From Stropharia rugosoannulata (taxonomy: Eukaryota; Basidiomycota; Agaricomycetes; Agaricales; Strophariaceae): 64,000 bases of DNA. The DNA lies in the NCBI GenBank assembly GCA_028532985.1, contig JANCIK010000001.1, positions 1,612,001-1,676,000 of the forward strand, in the 5' to 3' direction. The translations under genes were made by a program, and so were the position numbers. The stretch's first letter is position 1, and each line of letters begins with the position of its first letter. Below are positions 9,046 through 21,459 of the stretch, one piece after another. The notes beneath the pieces are model-generated. The model saw only the letters and a list, made by a program, of their open reading frames with translations. It had not been told where the DNA came from and made no database searches.

Positions 9046-12000
9046 ATGCATCCCTTTACCTCCTCCCTAATTCTTTTCCTCCTCGCAAATGTCGCCCGTG
9101 CTGCCGTCCCCCAGGTCAATTTCGACCGCATGGGCAAGGTCGGGCTAGCGGGTGCCTTCGCCGGTCTCGACCTCTTCTCCGACGCCGCTGTCTCCTTTGA
9201 CCCCTCCTCTAGTACTCTCCTATCGCGCGCCCCAGACGGCGCCCTCACCCGCATCGCTGCGACCGACACTGGCGGCTCCATCCTCGCTGGCTGCGTGCTC
9301 AATGACGTGTTCTACCTCGCAGGCAACTTTTCCACGATCAACGGTGTCGCTGCAGCGAACATCGCCGCGTACACGCCTTCCTCGGGCTCTGTTGCAGCTG
9401 TGGGATCCGGCGGCCCAAACGCCAAAATAAACGATGTCTTCTGCGATACGCAGGGCGACAAGTTGTGGGTCGGCGGCAGCTTTACGTCGCCCGGACACGC
9501 CATCGCCCTCTACGACCCCAAGGCGAACTCGTGGTCCAGTGCGCCATTCAACGGTGTCTCTGGCGCGCAGGCAGAAGTATCTTCCATTACTACTAACTCA
9601 TCGGACGCAAGCATCTTCTTCGCGGGCTCGTTCATCACAGAGTTTGGTACTGGCTCCGTCGTTCTCAATGGCACTAACAACCCCAATGTTCCCTTTTCAG
9701 CCGGTGCTTCTCCTTTCTCGTCTTCTCTCGTCCCTATTCCCCTACAGAATGCAGCTGTCAGTGCGCCCTCCACTGCAGTCGCCGGCTTTAACGACATCAC
9801 CAGCATCCTGTGCCCAGCCGGCCCTGACGGTAGTGGAAACACGTGGTTTGCGTCAGACAATTCAACCCCCTTGATCACCATCCTCACCCATTCTTTCACT
9901 GTTGCAAACGGCGTCCGTCTTGGGAACACGTTCCAGCCTAATCGTGGCACAACGGCCTTTAGGTAAATTTTTCCTTTTTGGGGGTATAATTATCATTTAT
10001 CTTGTCAATAGCGTCACTACCATTCCGGACAATAACGTCCGCACGCTCAAGTTTCTTGACCCCACGACTGGCCAGAACGTGACATGCTCTGATTCATGCC
10101 CTCTGTCGACCGACTCTACTCTGCTTTATCAGGACTTCCTGTTTGACGGCCCGCTTTCTATTACTGGCGTGCAGATAACTCTCACCTCGTTCACAGGTGA
10201 TGGACCTGGTCTGCACATCCTTCAGCTTCTGTCGGCAGGTGCTTTTGCTAGCGCTATTTCTGCTAACAATACCGAGTCGTGCTTCGCGTCGAATCCCTCG
10301 AGTAGTGCCCAAACTGGTAATTGGAGACAAGTCTCTGCCAACACCGATATTCCGGGAACTGTCCAACCTGTCCAAGTGTCTGATTTTGCCGTTGGTACCC
10401 CGTCATCCACTGCTCCGACATTCACCTGGATGCCTTTCGTCTCGGCTCCCGGAAACTACAGCATTAACATTCTTATCCCTGGATGCGCTAACATGCAAGA
10501 TTGTGCTAAGCGCACTTCCGTCAAATTGACTGTGTTCCCTGGACCTGGCCAGCCGCCTACTATCACCCCTGTGTCACAGCTGAACATGAACGATGTGAGC
10601 AAGAACATCTTTAGTGGATTCATGTCCCCGACAACTGCTGATTTTATGACCACCATCACAATGGCACTTGCTGACAACCCGCAAGGGACTGGGGAAAATG
10701 GGCAATATGAAATGGTGGCAGATAGAGTAGAACTTGTTCTTACTTCCGTGAATGTTACTTCCAACGGAACCACTACGACGCAGGCGGCCGGTGCTGGTCA
10801 AGCGCTCGGCTTTGGCTTCCTCGAATGGCCACGCACTTCGACTACCGTTGATTCGTCTATCGATGGCACTAAATTCTTCCCTAATAGCTCGCTGACCGCT
10901 CTTGATACCCTTGGATTTGATACCCTCAGCGCCCTCGGCGGAACTGCAGGACTTGATGCAGCTGCAACAGCTATTAACACTGTTGCGCACCACCCATCGG
11001 GTGCGATCTTTATTGGTGGTTCGTTCACGTTCACAGCCGGTGCCGCTTCTGGATCGGCGAACATCGTCGCGTTCAAAAATGGTGCGCTAGCGCCGGTTTC
11101 TGGCAGCGGCCTCAATGGGCCTGTTACATCTCTTGTACTTGATGGGGATCAACTTTACGTTGGCGGTGCGTTTACTGATACCAAAGCGGCTACTCAAGGA
11201 GGCAAGCTCGGCGGTATCGCCATCTATGATGTCTCGAAGGATGCGTGGTCGCCCGCTGTGGCTGGTGTTAACGGCGAGGTTACAAGCATCGGTCTGATCA
11301 ACAACCAGATTCAAGTCGCGGGTAACTTCACCGAAGTGTCACCCGCCTCTGGAAGTGGCGAAGGCTCAACAGCAGTGGGCTTCGCCACCTGGGATATCAA
11401 TAGTAGCACCTGGGTGAATAGCGGAGGCTTTGTTGTCGGACAGTTGACGTTCATAGGCAATGGCACCAACTCGCAGTACATCGCGGGCAAGGTCACCGCC
11501 GCGCGTCAGTTCGGTGCTAGCGGCCTCGTCATGCTCAGCAACGGCAACTCGAATTCAGATACACCTCAGATTACGCCGCTCGCGGTGGATCTGGATGGTG
11601 TCGCTGCGCCTGCCTCTGGGTCGGCCTCGCAAAGCCCGGCATCACCGGCCCGCCGTAATGTGGTCGAGGCGCACAAGCGTACCAGCGCCGCCTGGATGTC
11701 GCACACAGCATTCTCTTCGCTATTCCGTCGCCAGGCACCCTCTTCATCGACATCTTCCCTTGCACCTCTCCCTGCAGCGTTGTCCGCGTCTGCTCCTGCT
11801 GTCTTAGCCGGCGCATTTTGGACAAATAGCTCTTCATCGAAGCAGCTTACCGTTCTCGGCGGCAACTTCAGCTTTGTCGCGGCGGGCGCGTCGGGCCTCT
11901 CCGAGGGCGTGGCGCTGTACGATCCGGACAGTGCGACGATAACCGCGCTTAATGGGCCGCAGGTCAACGGAACCGTGCGCGCACTGTTCGTCGACGGCAA

Positions 12001-13651
12001 CTCGCTGTATGTTGGCGGCGAGTTCACGATCCCGGGCGCGTCGGTGAATGGGTTGGCGCTGTATGATCTGGCTGCGGGCGCGTGGGACCTCGACGGACTG
12101 CAGGCGCTGCAGCCGACCTCTGGTACCACTGTCGTAGTGCGCTCGATCAGCAAGTCAACGACGAGGCCGACCGTGCTCGTCGTGGCCGGCTCATTCGCAC
12201 AGGCTGGCTCGCTGAGGTGTCAGGGTATCTGTAGCTTTGACACTGTCGCCAAGCAGTGGAACGCGCTTGGGAATGGAATTTTGGGTGAGGTCGCGGGTGT
12301 TGCGTATGCCGGGGTAAGTTATACTTAATGCCTTGAATGATAACAGGTGCTGATGTGTTGGGCAAATTAGAATAACCAGGACATCCTTTATGCGGGCGGG
12401 TCGATCGCTCTATCGGACAATACACCGTCAAATGTCGTGCAATATAGCATTGATAATCAGACGTGGAGTGCTGTTGGTTCTGGGTCGGATATTCCTGGCC
12501 CTATCTCTGCTCTCGAAGTCAACAATGGTAATGCCACTAGCTTGTTCGCGGCTGGACAGTGAGTTCATTGCATGTTGATCGTTTTTTATCTTGTTGATTT
12601 TTTTTTGTAGGACGACCGATGGATCGAACTCGTTCTTGGCTTTCTGGAATGGGATCAAATGGTCTACACTTGGTAGGTCTTAGTATTTATTATATGCGCG
12701 GTATTTTATAACGTTGTTGTAGGATCTTCCCTCGGTGAAGGAACCTCCGTCGCGCAGCTTGTCATGGTCCCTCTACTGAGCACCCATCCCGGAAATAGTG
12801 TCATCCAGTCCGACCGTATGCTCATGATCTCAGGCGCGCTGGCGACACCGTCTGGCAACGCGTCGTCGGCATTATTCGATGGCGAAACGCTTACACCTTA
12901 CATCGCCACTACTTCAGCAAGCGGCACGCTAGGCTCCGTGTCCTCTTTATTCCATTCAATTACTTCCTTTAGCTTCAACCAACGCAGTAAGTTTTCTATT
13001 ATGACCATGTTAGATGGCGGTTACTGACGATGCGTCTAAGAATTCCTCGCTACCGGTGTCGTCATCCTTATTTCAATTGCCATCGCTGCTGGCATCGTTT
13101 TCCTCTTAGCCCTGACCGGCATTCTATGGACACTCTTCTCGCGCAAGGACGACAAGCTGCATACGTTCGCCGCGGGCGAAGACGAGGACGACGACTCATC
13201 CGCACACCACCGGCCTTCGTCACTCCTCGAGCACATCAACGCCGCGACGCGCACGACGATCCTTGGCACCGCCGGCGGAAGCACATTCGGCAGCGACAAG
13301 GAGGAGGAGCGCTCGCCGGACCACCAGCAGGATCTGTTCGGGCCTGACGCGAGCAATTACGTGCGCGCAGAGACGCCGTCGGACGCTGTTGGCGGCCTGC
13401 TGGCGGAGGAGACGAGTCGACCGGCGCGTGCGCGGTACTCGTTCGACGGAACGGGCGAGGGCGAGCTGCCCATATCGACGGGCGCGGAGGTGGAGGTGCT
13501 GGATGATAGAGATCCTGCGTATGTTTCTTTCTTCTGTCCTTCTGCCCATAACACCGTAACTGATTGGTATATGCGTTTCCGCAGATGGTGGTATGCGCGG
13601 GATGTACGGACAGGCCGCGAGGGCGTGGTGCCCGCGGCGTATTTGTATTAA
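9046..13651 (+). CDS. RAX2: RAX2-like cell polarity protein with C-terminal SH3 domain
   Basis: Exons 9046-9962, 10012-12313, 12371-12558, 12611-12672, 12723-12986, 13041-13518, 13585-13651 give 1425 residues with exact phase. The protein starts with a signal peptide (SSLILFLLANVARA). A long ectodomain of repeated kelch-like blades follows, with recurring units such as YLAGNFSTINGVAAANIAAY, LWVGGSFTSPG, IFIGGSFTFTAGA and LYVGGEF, as in Rax2, the cortical landmark for bud-site and tip polarity. Many N-glycosylation sites fit an extracellular face. One transmembrane helix (about FLATGVVILISIAIAAGIVFLL) precedes an acidic cytosolic tail. The last two exons build an SH3 domain: ARYSFDGTGEGELPISTGAEVEV, then WWYARD, then GVVPAAYLY. 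Yeast Rax2 is not known to carry SH3, so this tail may recruit proline-rich polarity factors directly (inference). Confidence 0.93.
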
Positions 13652-14305
13652 GTTATATTTGAACCCTACCTTCCCGTTTGTCTGTGGATAACTTTTTTTA
13701 CTTCCCTCCATCCCTCTCTCTTTATATGTCCCATGCTGTTTGAACGATCTTGTTTGCAATTACCCCCCTTCTCATGATTCTATACCCCCACCGTACACCG
13801 CACTGCATCACCCCATTCCCACCCGAGTCCAGGCCAATGTTAGTGTTTTGTTTCTATTTTTCTTGATATCGACTACGCAGTCATAATATGGAATATATAC
13901 ACTATGCCAACGCGAAACGAAGGAGGAAGTAGAGTTTACGGCGAGCTGCACACAATGTCGAATAAAAGCTCCGGATAGTTTGTCGTGAATGTTTATCGAT
14001 TAGCTATGAATACTATAAATGTCGTTAAGGCATAATACAACTGTATGCGAGGTCCTCTATGTATAGGTAAGAATTACTCTCCTGATCCCGTACGCTTTAT
14101 CGTCTTCTCCCACAAAAAAATGACTAAAAATTATCCACCAGAGGCAATCCATAACTAAGCGCAGTGGCAGGTTCGAAGGCACAAATAAAGGGCACAATCG
14201 TCGTGTAATATGATTTTTGTCATGGATAGAACTTATTTATCCAAGAACCTGAACTGCCTTCATCAGCGCCCCACACCTGCAGTGTTTAACACGTCTATTC
14301 CTATG
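13652..14305. other. Intergenic between convergent genes
   Basis: This spacer holds the 3' ends of RAX2 (+) and the deaminase-like gene (-). Scattered T-rich tracts are present and no gene is seen. Confidence 0.5.
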
Positions 14306-16942
14306 TTAATCGCGTTTAAACAACCTCAGCCAGCTTGAAGTTGGTTTAAACAAAACCTGCGGCTTTTCCTTTGGCATAAGACTGACAAGGAACAACCTTA
14401 CTTCACCTCCACATGTAGAGATAACATCATCCAGGACTTTATCGGGTATGCGTCCTGGGAAGCAACTTGCAATGAAAACCGGCCGGATGAAGAAGCCGGC
14501 TTTGTCTTTGTCGCTAATTGTGCTGTGCTCAGCGATAGAGTTGAGGTACCTATGGCAGATCGGGCAGCAGGACCTGGCTGTTCCGATAACCCGACCGTAG
14601 CCCTATTGGCGCCACAAAGCAATCAGAGTGATCATCAGAGAAGGGAAAAAAGAAAAGACTTGCCTTCAACTGTTTGAGATCGACATCAGGTTCAAGGACG
14701 TCCATATTTGTGCGATGCTGTGTGAAAGTTTCCAATACAGAGGCAAGGTATACCTCAGGGTGCAGCGTCCAAGAGAAGTCATCTTGCTTTCCAAACTCCA
14801 GATAAAATAAGTGCTTTGGTGGAAGACGATCGCGACATCGCGATGCGATGGTAGTAAGTAATGAGTCCAGTTCTTGGCACACCTCTGCATTAGGCGCCTC
14901 AGTTGTGGAGTCATTTTCCAAAAGCAGTAGTTGCACCGAACGTACATCCCCTTTAAGGCGATCGTCGTCTTCCAAGGTTTCAACGTTTGCCACCAGTGTC
15001 GTCAAAGTCTCCTGCAACCCTGCTGTCTTTGTTCTGTCCCGGTTCCATAATTTCAGTGCGTTGCAGCTCGTGTCGCAAAGCAGCTGATTCGATTTTGCCT
15101 TCTCGAAACGCTCCTTAAAGAAGACATTTATATCCTCGTTTGTTACCGAGTCTGAAATGTCCTCGGTCGGCGATTCTGATGGAAAAAGTCGAGTATCTGC
15201 GAAAAGCTCTGGCCACGACAATGTCTTCTGACTGGGCTGTGGGACAACTAGAAGCTTTATACTTATCCCGGTAAACTTGAAGTGCTCCCAAGTCACATAA
15301 TGCACCAGGAAATCGCAGGCGGCGAAGGGCGACACGAGGAGTCGCAACCACTTCACATAAACTTGTGACAGTATCAAATTGGGATTCTTGGACTCATTAG
15401 GCCCTCGGTCGTCAAAGATTTCATCAAGTGCAGTATCGACCGAAAGTTCGGGGTTGCCGTATAAAGACCTTGAGGAAGACGTACGCGGTGTCGCTGGCTT
15501 GAAAGCATCATCTAGAAGGAGTTCGATGTTTTGCATATGCATGCGAAAAGCCCTGCTCCTAGCCAATTTTGTCAGTGCGTACGCCAGGATATGGGCGCGC
15601 TTAACGTCCAAGCCAAACGACTTGCCCACTGCAGCTGATTCATCGGGTGGAAGTCCTTCTAAATTAGGGCTTTTAGTCACCGTGGCCACGACGTCTGAGA
15701 AACGATCAAGTAGATTGACCAGCAGGCGATGGAATTCATGGCATGTCCTTTCTGAGTAAAACTCGAAGTCGCGTGTCGTTGAAGGCGTCCCATTGGCGAT
15801 TTTCATGATTTCCGGAATTTCTAAAGGCGTGAGCTTAGATTTGAATCTTTTAACATGTTGTAGGAAGTGATGATCGTTGTCAATCTCCGAGTCTGAATAT
15901 TGAGAGTGGTGTGACGCAGTATTTGAGAGAGTAGAACTCAGATTCGATGAAGGCGTTGGCCTGGAAATACTAAAAGAGAAGTGTTGGATTTTCCGCAAGC
16001 TTTCCAAAAGACGAAGGGACTTTTCCGCTTGTAGCCGGCTGCCTATTTTTTTGCGAGTGCAGCAAAGCACGTATACATATAGCAGCCCACGGGAGGTAGG
16101 GTACGTTTCTTTGGGGAGAAATAGCCTCCTGGAGCGCATGTGAATAGTTGTAAGAAGCTGGCCCAAGACCCATAGGTGAACCTTCAGCTCCGGGACCTGC
16201 CTATAACATAGGTAAATTAAGCTCTCTCGATTTCTCACTGAAGCAACTAAGCTTACCATTGACGTATGATATGCGGAAGATACTCGGACACATCAGTTCT
16301 TTTAGCGGCTGATTCACCTCGCGGTGCCTCTGCATGAACAAAATAATGACAAGTAGGTTCTAGTTTCGAGGACGATCCAATGGGTGATTGGCATTTTTCC
16401 TCTACAGCGTCAGAGGATTTGCTAGACTTGGGTAGACTTCGACCACTTGTACAGGCTAAAATACCAAGGCGTGTAGCAACTCCTTTGCTGTCTTGATATG
16501 CTGACAAATGGTTGGTGGTAACAGCAATAACATCGTGTTCAGGAAGAATTAGGTGGGCAAAAGCGCTACCTATCTCGAATTCTAACAACTCGGATGATGA
16601 CCAGGTGGAACTCAATGACTGTACATCTTCCAGCATATTAATGCAGGGAAGAAATGATCTGCTCTCTTCGATTTGTGCAAGTGTCTTCGCAATAGTTTTG
16701 ACAGCCAAGTGCTTTTTCTGATAGAGAATCCTCTTCTCGTCAAGGAGCGCTTCGCGTTTGGATGCCTTCTTTTTGGTAGCACTGCTAGCGGACTTGGGAA
16801 TGAACTTCGAAATATCGTTCGGAGTGGTGTTGGGAATAGACTCGGAATCGCCATTCGGAGTGGTATCTGGTTGGGCCTTGCTGTTGGCATTGGGTGGGGC
16901 ATGCCCTAATTTGCGCAGGAGACCAGACTTGAGAAACTCCAT
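14306..16942 (-). CDS. OTT_1508-like nucleic-acid-deaminase superfamily protein
   Basis: Exons 16942-16257, 16200-14664, 14602-14306 give 839 residues with exact phase. The N-terminal half is a Lys/Ser-rich leader plus helical segments without known motifs. Near the C-terminus LHPEVYLASVLE is followed after about 40 residues by VIGTARSCCPICHRYL. The HxE ... CCxxC pair is the zinc-binding signature of the deaminase fold, and the spacing and IGxSxxCCxxC context match the OTT_1508-like family (Pfam PF14441), known in fungi. Zinc would be held by the His and the two Cys, with Glu as proton shuttle. Substrate is unknown. The third exon is joined across a GC-AG intron (14603-14663); if the intron is retained, the frame ends at 14550 without the CxxC. 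A HeLo/TPR remnant lies upstream. The family call is from motif recall. Confidence 0.72.
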
Positions 16943-17198
16943 TCAAGACGCAGTATCGGAGGCGAGGAGAAGTCCTTTCACTTCGTACGAGGAAAGCTAG
17001 GTTCAGGAGATGTAGAAAATAAATTAGAACCTAGAAAAGACTCCTTTCTTACGTTGCATCAAACTTGAGTCATTACTTGAGCTTAGTTGCGTGACGTTAC
17101 CTAGCGCATGCCTTTTGCGAGGCGAAGAGATAAATATAGTTTGCGGATCCACAATGCTGCAATGCATGGTAAACGCAGCAGGTTTAAAAAAAGACATA

Positions 17199-17459
17199 GG
17201 GTTGATGTTTTGTTGCGCCGGTGATCATGCACAAGCTGGGTTGTAACGCATTGACAATGGTTTCTGGGTATGTATGGGACATGTTTACCTGCTCTGGTCG
17301 TGCATTGGACGCAGAGCAAAAGAGGGGCAAGTGGAAGTTAATACAGGCGTCTGCGAAATCAGCTCTCCAGTGTGATGGTCACATGGAACTAGTGCTTAAC
17401 GGATGCTGGATAGAGATCGCAGGACCTCTTCTGAAACGTGCGATTTTGCTGTACAGCTG
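17199..17459 (+). pseudogene. Remnant C-terminus of a HeLo-like/TPR protein
   Basis: The stretch encodes LMFCCAGDH, then in another frame NALTMVSGYVWDM, then DAEQKRGKWKLIQASAKSAL and MELVLNGCWIEIAGPLL. These match in order the last ~90 residues of the two full paralogues at 32659-35939 and 38634-41879 (LMFCYSGDH, EALSMF, EAEKKRGKWKLIQ, HMKLVINGSWAEI). Relative to them the remnant has a frame change, a stop after AQAGL and a deletion of about 15 residues. Nothing of the rest of the gene is visible upstream, where the deaminase gene begins at 16942. Confidence 0.85.
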
Positions 17460-17684
17460 AAGCCTGGGGGGTTTAGAGGGTACTCTTTGGTACACTGTGT
17501 ATCCCCGTCCGGATTCAAAACATATCTATACCTCTTGGGTAGTACGCAGAGAGACAGTGACATTCAGGACCAGTTTTGTTAGTTGTAGAAAGATATCTCT
17601 ATGCAAATACAACATGAACGACTATACGCAGAGAGAAGAAAACACAAAAAAGAAATGACAGACGAAAAAGCCTCAAACACCTGC

Positions 17685-19342
17685 TCACTGCAGTAGCGGG
17701 TCGCGATAATGCTTCTGCGAGTTCGCGATGAACGCCACTTTGGTTTTGAAATCTTCGCGGCGCTTCATATCTCTGAACTCGCGCACATGCCGTCCTGCCT
17801 CGCGCGCCTCGCCCCGGTTGCGGGCCTTGACAACCTCCGTGCCCTTTCCGAACGCGCCGAATGCGCCCCGCACGGGCACGAGGGCAGAATTCTTGTCCTT
17901 GAGCAGGCGTCGCACGAGCGCCGCACCCGAGTTCGGGTCCTCGTCCTTCCCGCCGCGAGGGGCGGATGGCAAGTTCTGAGCATAGTACCGCCGCATCGAG
18001 CGATGACCGATGCGCGCACCTGAAGGGAGCACGAGCTCGAACGGCGAGTCGCCATACGACATCTCGTTATCCGGCAGGGTGTCCGCATCCGAATCTGTCT
18101 CGTCCGAGTCCGACGCCGACTCGTCCACGATCTCGTCAACCCCATTGTCGTCCAAATCCGACGCCTCCTCCCACTCATCCTCTTCCTCCTCGCCCTCCAC
18201 AGTAGCAGTCTTCTTCGTCTTCTTCTCCTTCTTCTTCTCCCGCGCCTCGTCCGCATCGGGGTACGACGGCGAGAAATCATAAAAGTCCGCAACTTCCATG
18301 CGGTCGCGCTCGCGCTCGTACGCAATCTTGCAGTGGCTCTTGTCGAGCATGTGCTTCCTCACAGCGTCCAGGCTGCGGAACGCGCGTCCGGCATCGCCGC
18401 AGTATATACAGACGTTGCCCACCGCGATCTTCTCGCCGAGATAAGTGATGAGCCCCGCGAGGTCGACGAGGTACTCTGCGTCAGGGATGAAGAACGAGTG
18501 TGCGCTCGCCATGTGCGTCAGCGAGTCCGGCAGCGCGGAGAACGTCTGTGCGCAGAATAGGCAGTTATTGGGTGACAGGCGCGCACGCGCCGCCGCGATC
18601 TTGGCGTCGATTGAGAGCATCTCCTCGTCCTCGTCTTCGTTCGTCTCGCCATCCGCTGCTGGAGCCGGTAACTTTTCTGATGTTGAAGGAGCGGGAGCAG
18701 ATGTGGATGCAGATGTTGAAGCGGCGGGTTCTGATGTAGACTGGGACGTCGCAGCCGCTGCTTCAGGTGCAGACTCCACTGTGTCTGGCACCACCGGTGT
18801 AGGCTCCGCGGGCCGCCTCGCCGCCTTCATCTCATTTTCTTTGTGCTTCTTGCTCTGCAGATGCGACCGATACGCATTCTCCGTCGTATACGTTTTACTA
18901 TGATAACCAAATGTCAGTAAATCTGACATGATTAAAATTAAATAAATTCAAAAGACGGCATATATGCGCATCCTTCGCAAGAGAAAATACCGCAAATGCA
19001 CCTGCAGACTTCACAAGATGACCCATGCACGCTCGACATAATTGCCGTCTCCGTCCGGCGCTCCAGGACTTTCTGATTGAACACAGCGACGCTGATCGGG
19101 GGAAGGCCCGCTACGCGGCGCTTCATGTTGTACCTATGGTGGTCCGACCGATAATGTTCTCCTACAAGCAAAAAATAAGGCAGCCCGTCAGCTCTCCATG
19201 CCCAGCAATAGACGAAGGGTAGAAACACACTCTGATCTTCCGGCGAGAGGAATGCAATCGAGCACGACAGGCAGGTGTACATGTGCTCCTGCTGCTGCTG
19301 GCTCTCTTCCATCGTGGTGGTAGTCGTGGTGGTGGTAGCCAT
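17685..19342 (-). CDS. REI1: 60S ribosome biogenesis factor REI1 (ZNF622-like)
   Basis: Exons 19342-19231, 19161-19002, 18897-17685 give 494 residues with exact phase. Rei1 works in the cytoplasm on pre-60S particles, where it helps release Arx1/Alb1 and proofreads the exit tunnel. Four C2H2 fingers are visible: CLSCSIAFLSPEDQREHYRSDHH, CEVCSKTYTTENAYRSHLQ with KKH, CLFCAQTFSALPDSLTHM with AH, and CIYCGDAGRAFRSLDAVRKH. The REI1 C-terminal block follows: FELVLPSGARIGHRSMRRYY, then AGRHVREFRDMKRR and KVAFIANSQKHYRDPLLQ. A Thr tract follows the start (MATTTTTTTT), and a Lys/Glu-rich acidic linker sits in the middle. The second finger is created only by splicing exons 2 and 3. Confidence 0.96.
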
Positions 19343-19770
19343 ACTGGCTAGGATCAGTGTAGAAGGGTAAAGAGGTAAGTAGTAGTAGGTAATAAGTCTT
19401 GCGGAAAGGTATTGTTTTATCAGTCAGTTTTTCCTTGCATGACTAATGCTCGGGCCCGTAGATAGATAATCTCTGTTTGGCGCGGAGCCGCCAGGCAAAT
19501 ACATGACATAGATATTAATAGATTCACTGACTCAACACTGACTCGCCAGACTCTTTGTTGCAGCCTGGAAAGCCGTAATTCGAATTTCGCTGCCTTCCCC
19601 TTCACCCTGACCGGCGCTTGAGAATCCCATACGTAGCCAACCAAGTCATAAATGCAATCACACCCCGGTCAAATCCATCCGATCTCCCACAAGTGAGAAG
19701 TTGGGACAAAGTTGGGACTCAATATTGAACTCAGCAACCTGTAAGTTGTCTGAGCCAAGTCAGAATATGG
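19343..19770. other. Intergenic between REI1 and the PP2C gene
   Basis: A spacer between two minus-strand genes, holding the PP2C 3' UTR and the REI1 promoter. No further feature is recognised. Confidence 0.5.
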
Positions 19771-21231
19771 TCAGAACAGACGTTGCACGAGCACCGTCGT
19801 ATCGTCCATCCACCGCGTCGTCATCTCAACTGTCAGGTTCTGGGACACCTTCTCCAAGTCGTCTCCGCCCAACGCGTCGCGGAGCACCGCCAATGCAGAG
19901 TTAGGCTTTGAGTTTCCCGTTCCCTCGCTCCTGCTCCCTACCTCTCCAGTAGCAGACACAGCACGGCCCGCAGCACGCACCCACTGAGATGAAAGCACCT
20001 CGTGCAACTTTAAACGGTCAGGCGACAGGTCGCCCAGGCCGTCCGAGCACATCACAAGGAGCGCATGTGTGCTCCCTTCGTCGCTCGAGCGCAGCCGGAC
20101 ATGGCGCATCTGCGGCTCGCCGGTGAGGTACGGCGGGGTCAGGTTACGCGCCGCCTGGTCGTGCATTTTGCGCGCCATGAGTTCGCTGCACTCGCCCGCA
20201 GGCACGAACAGCTTCTCCGTGTACACCGGCGGGAACTTGAACGGGAAGTCGCCGAGAGCTATGAGGCAGTAATATGTAGTCAGCACCCTCGAAGGTACGA
20301 CGTTCTGCGTGGTGCGAAAATACACTTGCCTCGTGTAACAGCGATGATGCCCAGGACGCGATCATTGAGGATGCACTCTGGCTCGCCCGGGTGAGTAGTA
20401 CGAATCCTCTCGGCCTCCTGCTCATTCTCGCCGTTATGTGCATAACTGAGCACTTCGGCGGCCCACTCGCCTCCGTCCTTCCTTGTCCCAAGCACTGCAT
20501 CACACCATTAGTTCCACAGCCTCACATCAAGAAGGCCTGCTTACCAGCAGCGCAGTCTCCCAGGCTGGCGACCCACAGGTTCTCTCTCGCAGCGTCAGTT
20601 AATGCAACGAGCGCCGTGGTCCCTCGTAGGCCGCGCCATACCTTGGCGCGTCCCTGCAGACCTGCGGCGTCGAACTCGTCGAGCCTTGCCAGAACTTCCT
20701 GCTCGCTCATCTCCGCCAGCGCCCGCTCGTCTGGGAACAGCGCTCGCACCGCCTCGCCAATCCCAGCATCAAACGCAACGATGGCATCGTACAGTGCTTC
20801 CTGAACGGCGGCCTCAGGAGGCGGCGCACCGTCTGGCGGTGAGAGCCCTTCGAGTGCACCGCGTATGCGTGCAGGCAGTTGTGTGGACGCATAGTCCGCC
20901 GTGTCGTGCCCAATGTGTCCTGCCGTCGTGAACATGGGATGACATCATACCTAGTGATGGCACAGCACATACCGTCAAACACAGCACGAAATGTCCACTG
21001 GCCGCCCCAGAGCGGCCAGTCGTCGACAACAACGCGGTCTTGGCTTGCCTCGTCCGGGTTTGGACAAGGCTGAAGAGAGACAACGTCTGTGTCGCCATGA
21101 GTACGCGCGTCGGCTAGGCGCGCGAGTTCTGTGGAGACCAAGGGCTCGGGCAGGGATGTGTAGACGAAGAGGCCGCCTTCGTCGCCCCAGCCCATGTCAG
21201 TCGTCTTTCGCTCAAGCTCAGGTGGATACAT
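19771..21231 (-). CDS. PP2C-family phosphatase, pyruvate dehydrogenase phosphatase type
   Basis: Exons 21231-20973, 20919-20545, 20494-20330, 20258-19771 give 428 residues with exact phase. PP2C signatures appear in order: WTFRAVFDGHIGHDTADY (metal-binding Asp-Gly-His), GLRGTTALVALTD, LWVASLGDCAA, IIAVTRALGDFPFK, ALLVMCSDGLGDL and WMDDTTVLVQRL. The layout, with a long insert before the RALGD motif, resembles metazoan PDP1 and yeast Ptc5/Ptc6, which dephosphorylate the E1 subunit of pyruvate dehydrogenase in mitochondria. There is no obvious presequence, so a cytosolic role or a missing 5' exon is possible. The RALGD motif is created across a GC-AG intron (20259-20329). Confidence 0.85.
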
Positions 21232-21459
21232 TGTTTGTATGTGTCGCTGCGGGGTAAAAAGAAGAGATTTATATGCGATGGTCCTAGCGGGATCGCGTGG
21301 ACAGGGTTGAGGGGAGGAGCAAGGGCCAAGGGCTCGCGCTGTCGGCGGAGTGGGTCACATGACGGTACGATGGGGATTCAGACAGCATGCGAAAAGATAC
21401 ACGGAGAAACGATGAATTAGTAGACATAGGATACACATGTGGGCAGTACAAGTGGTATA

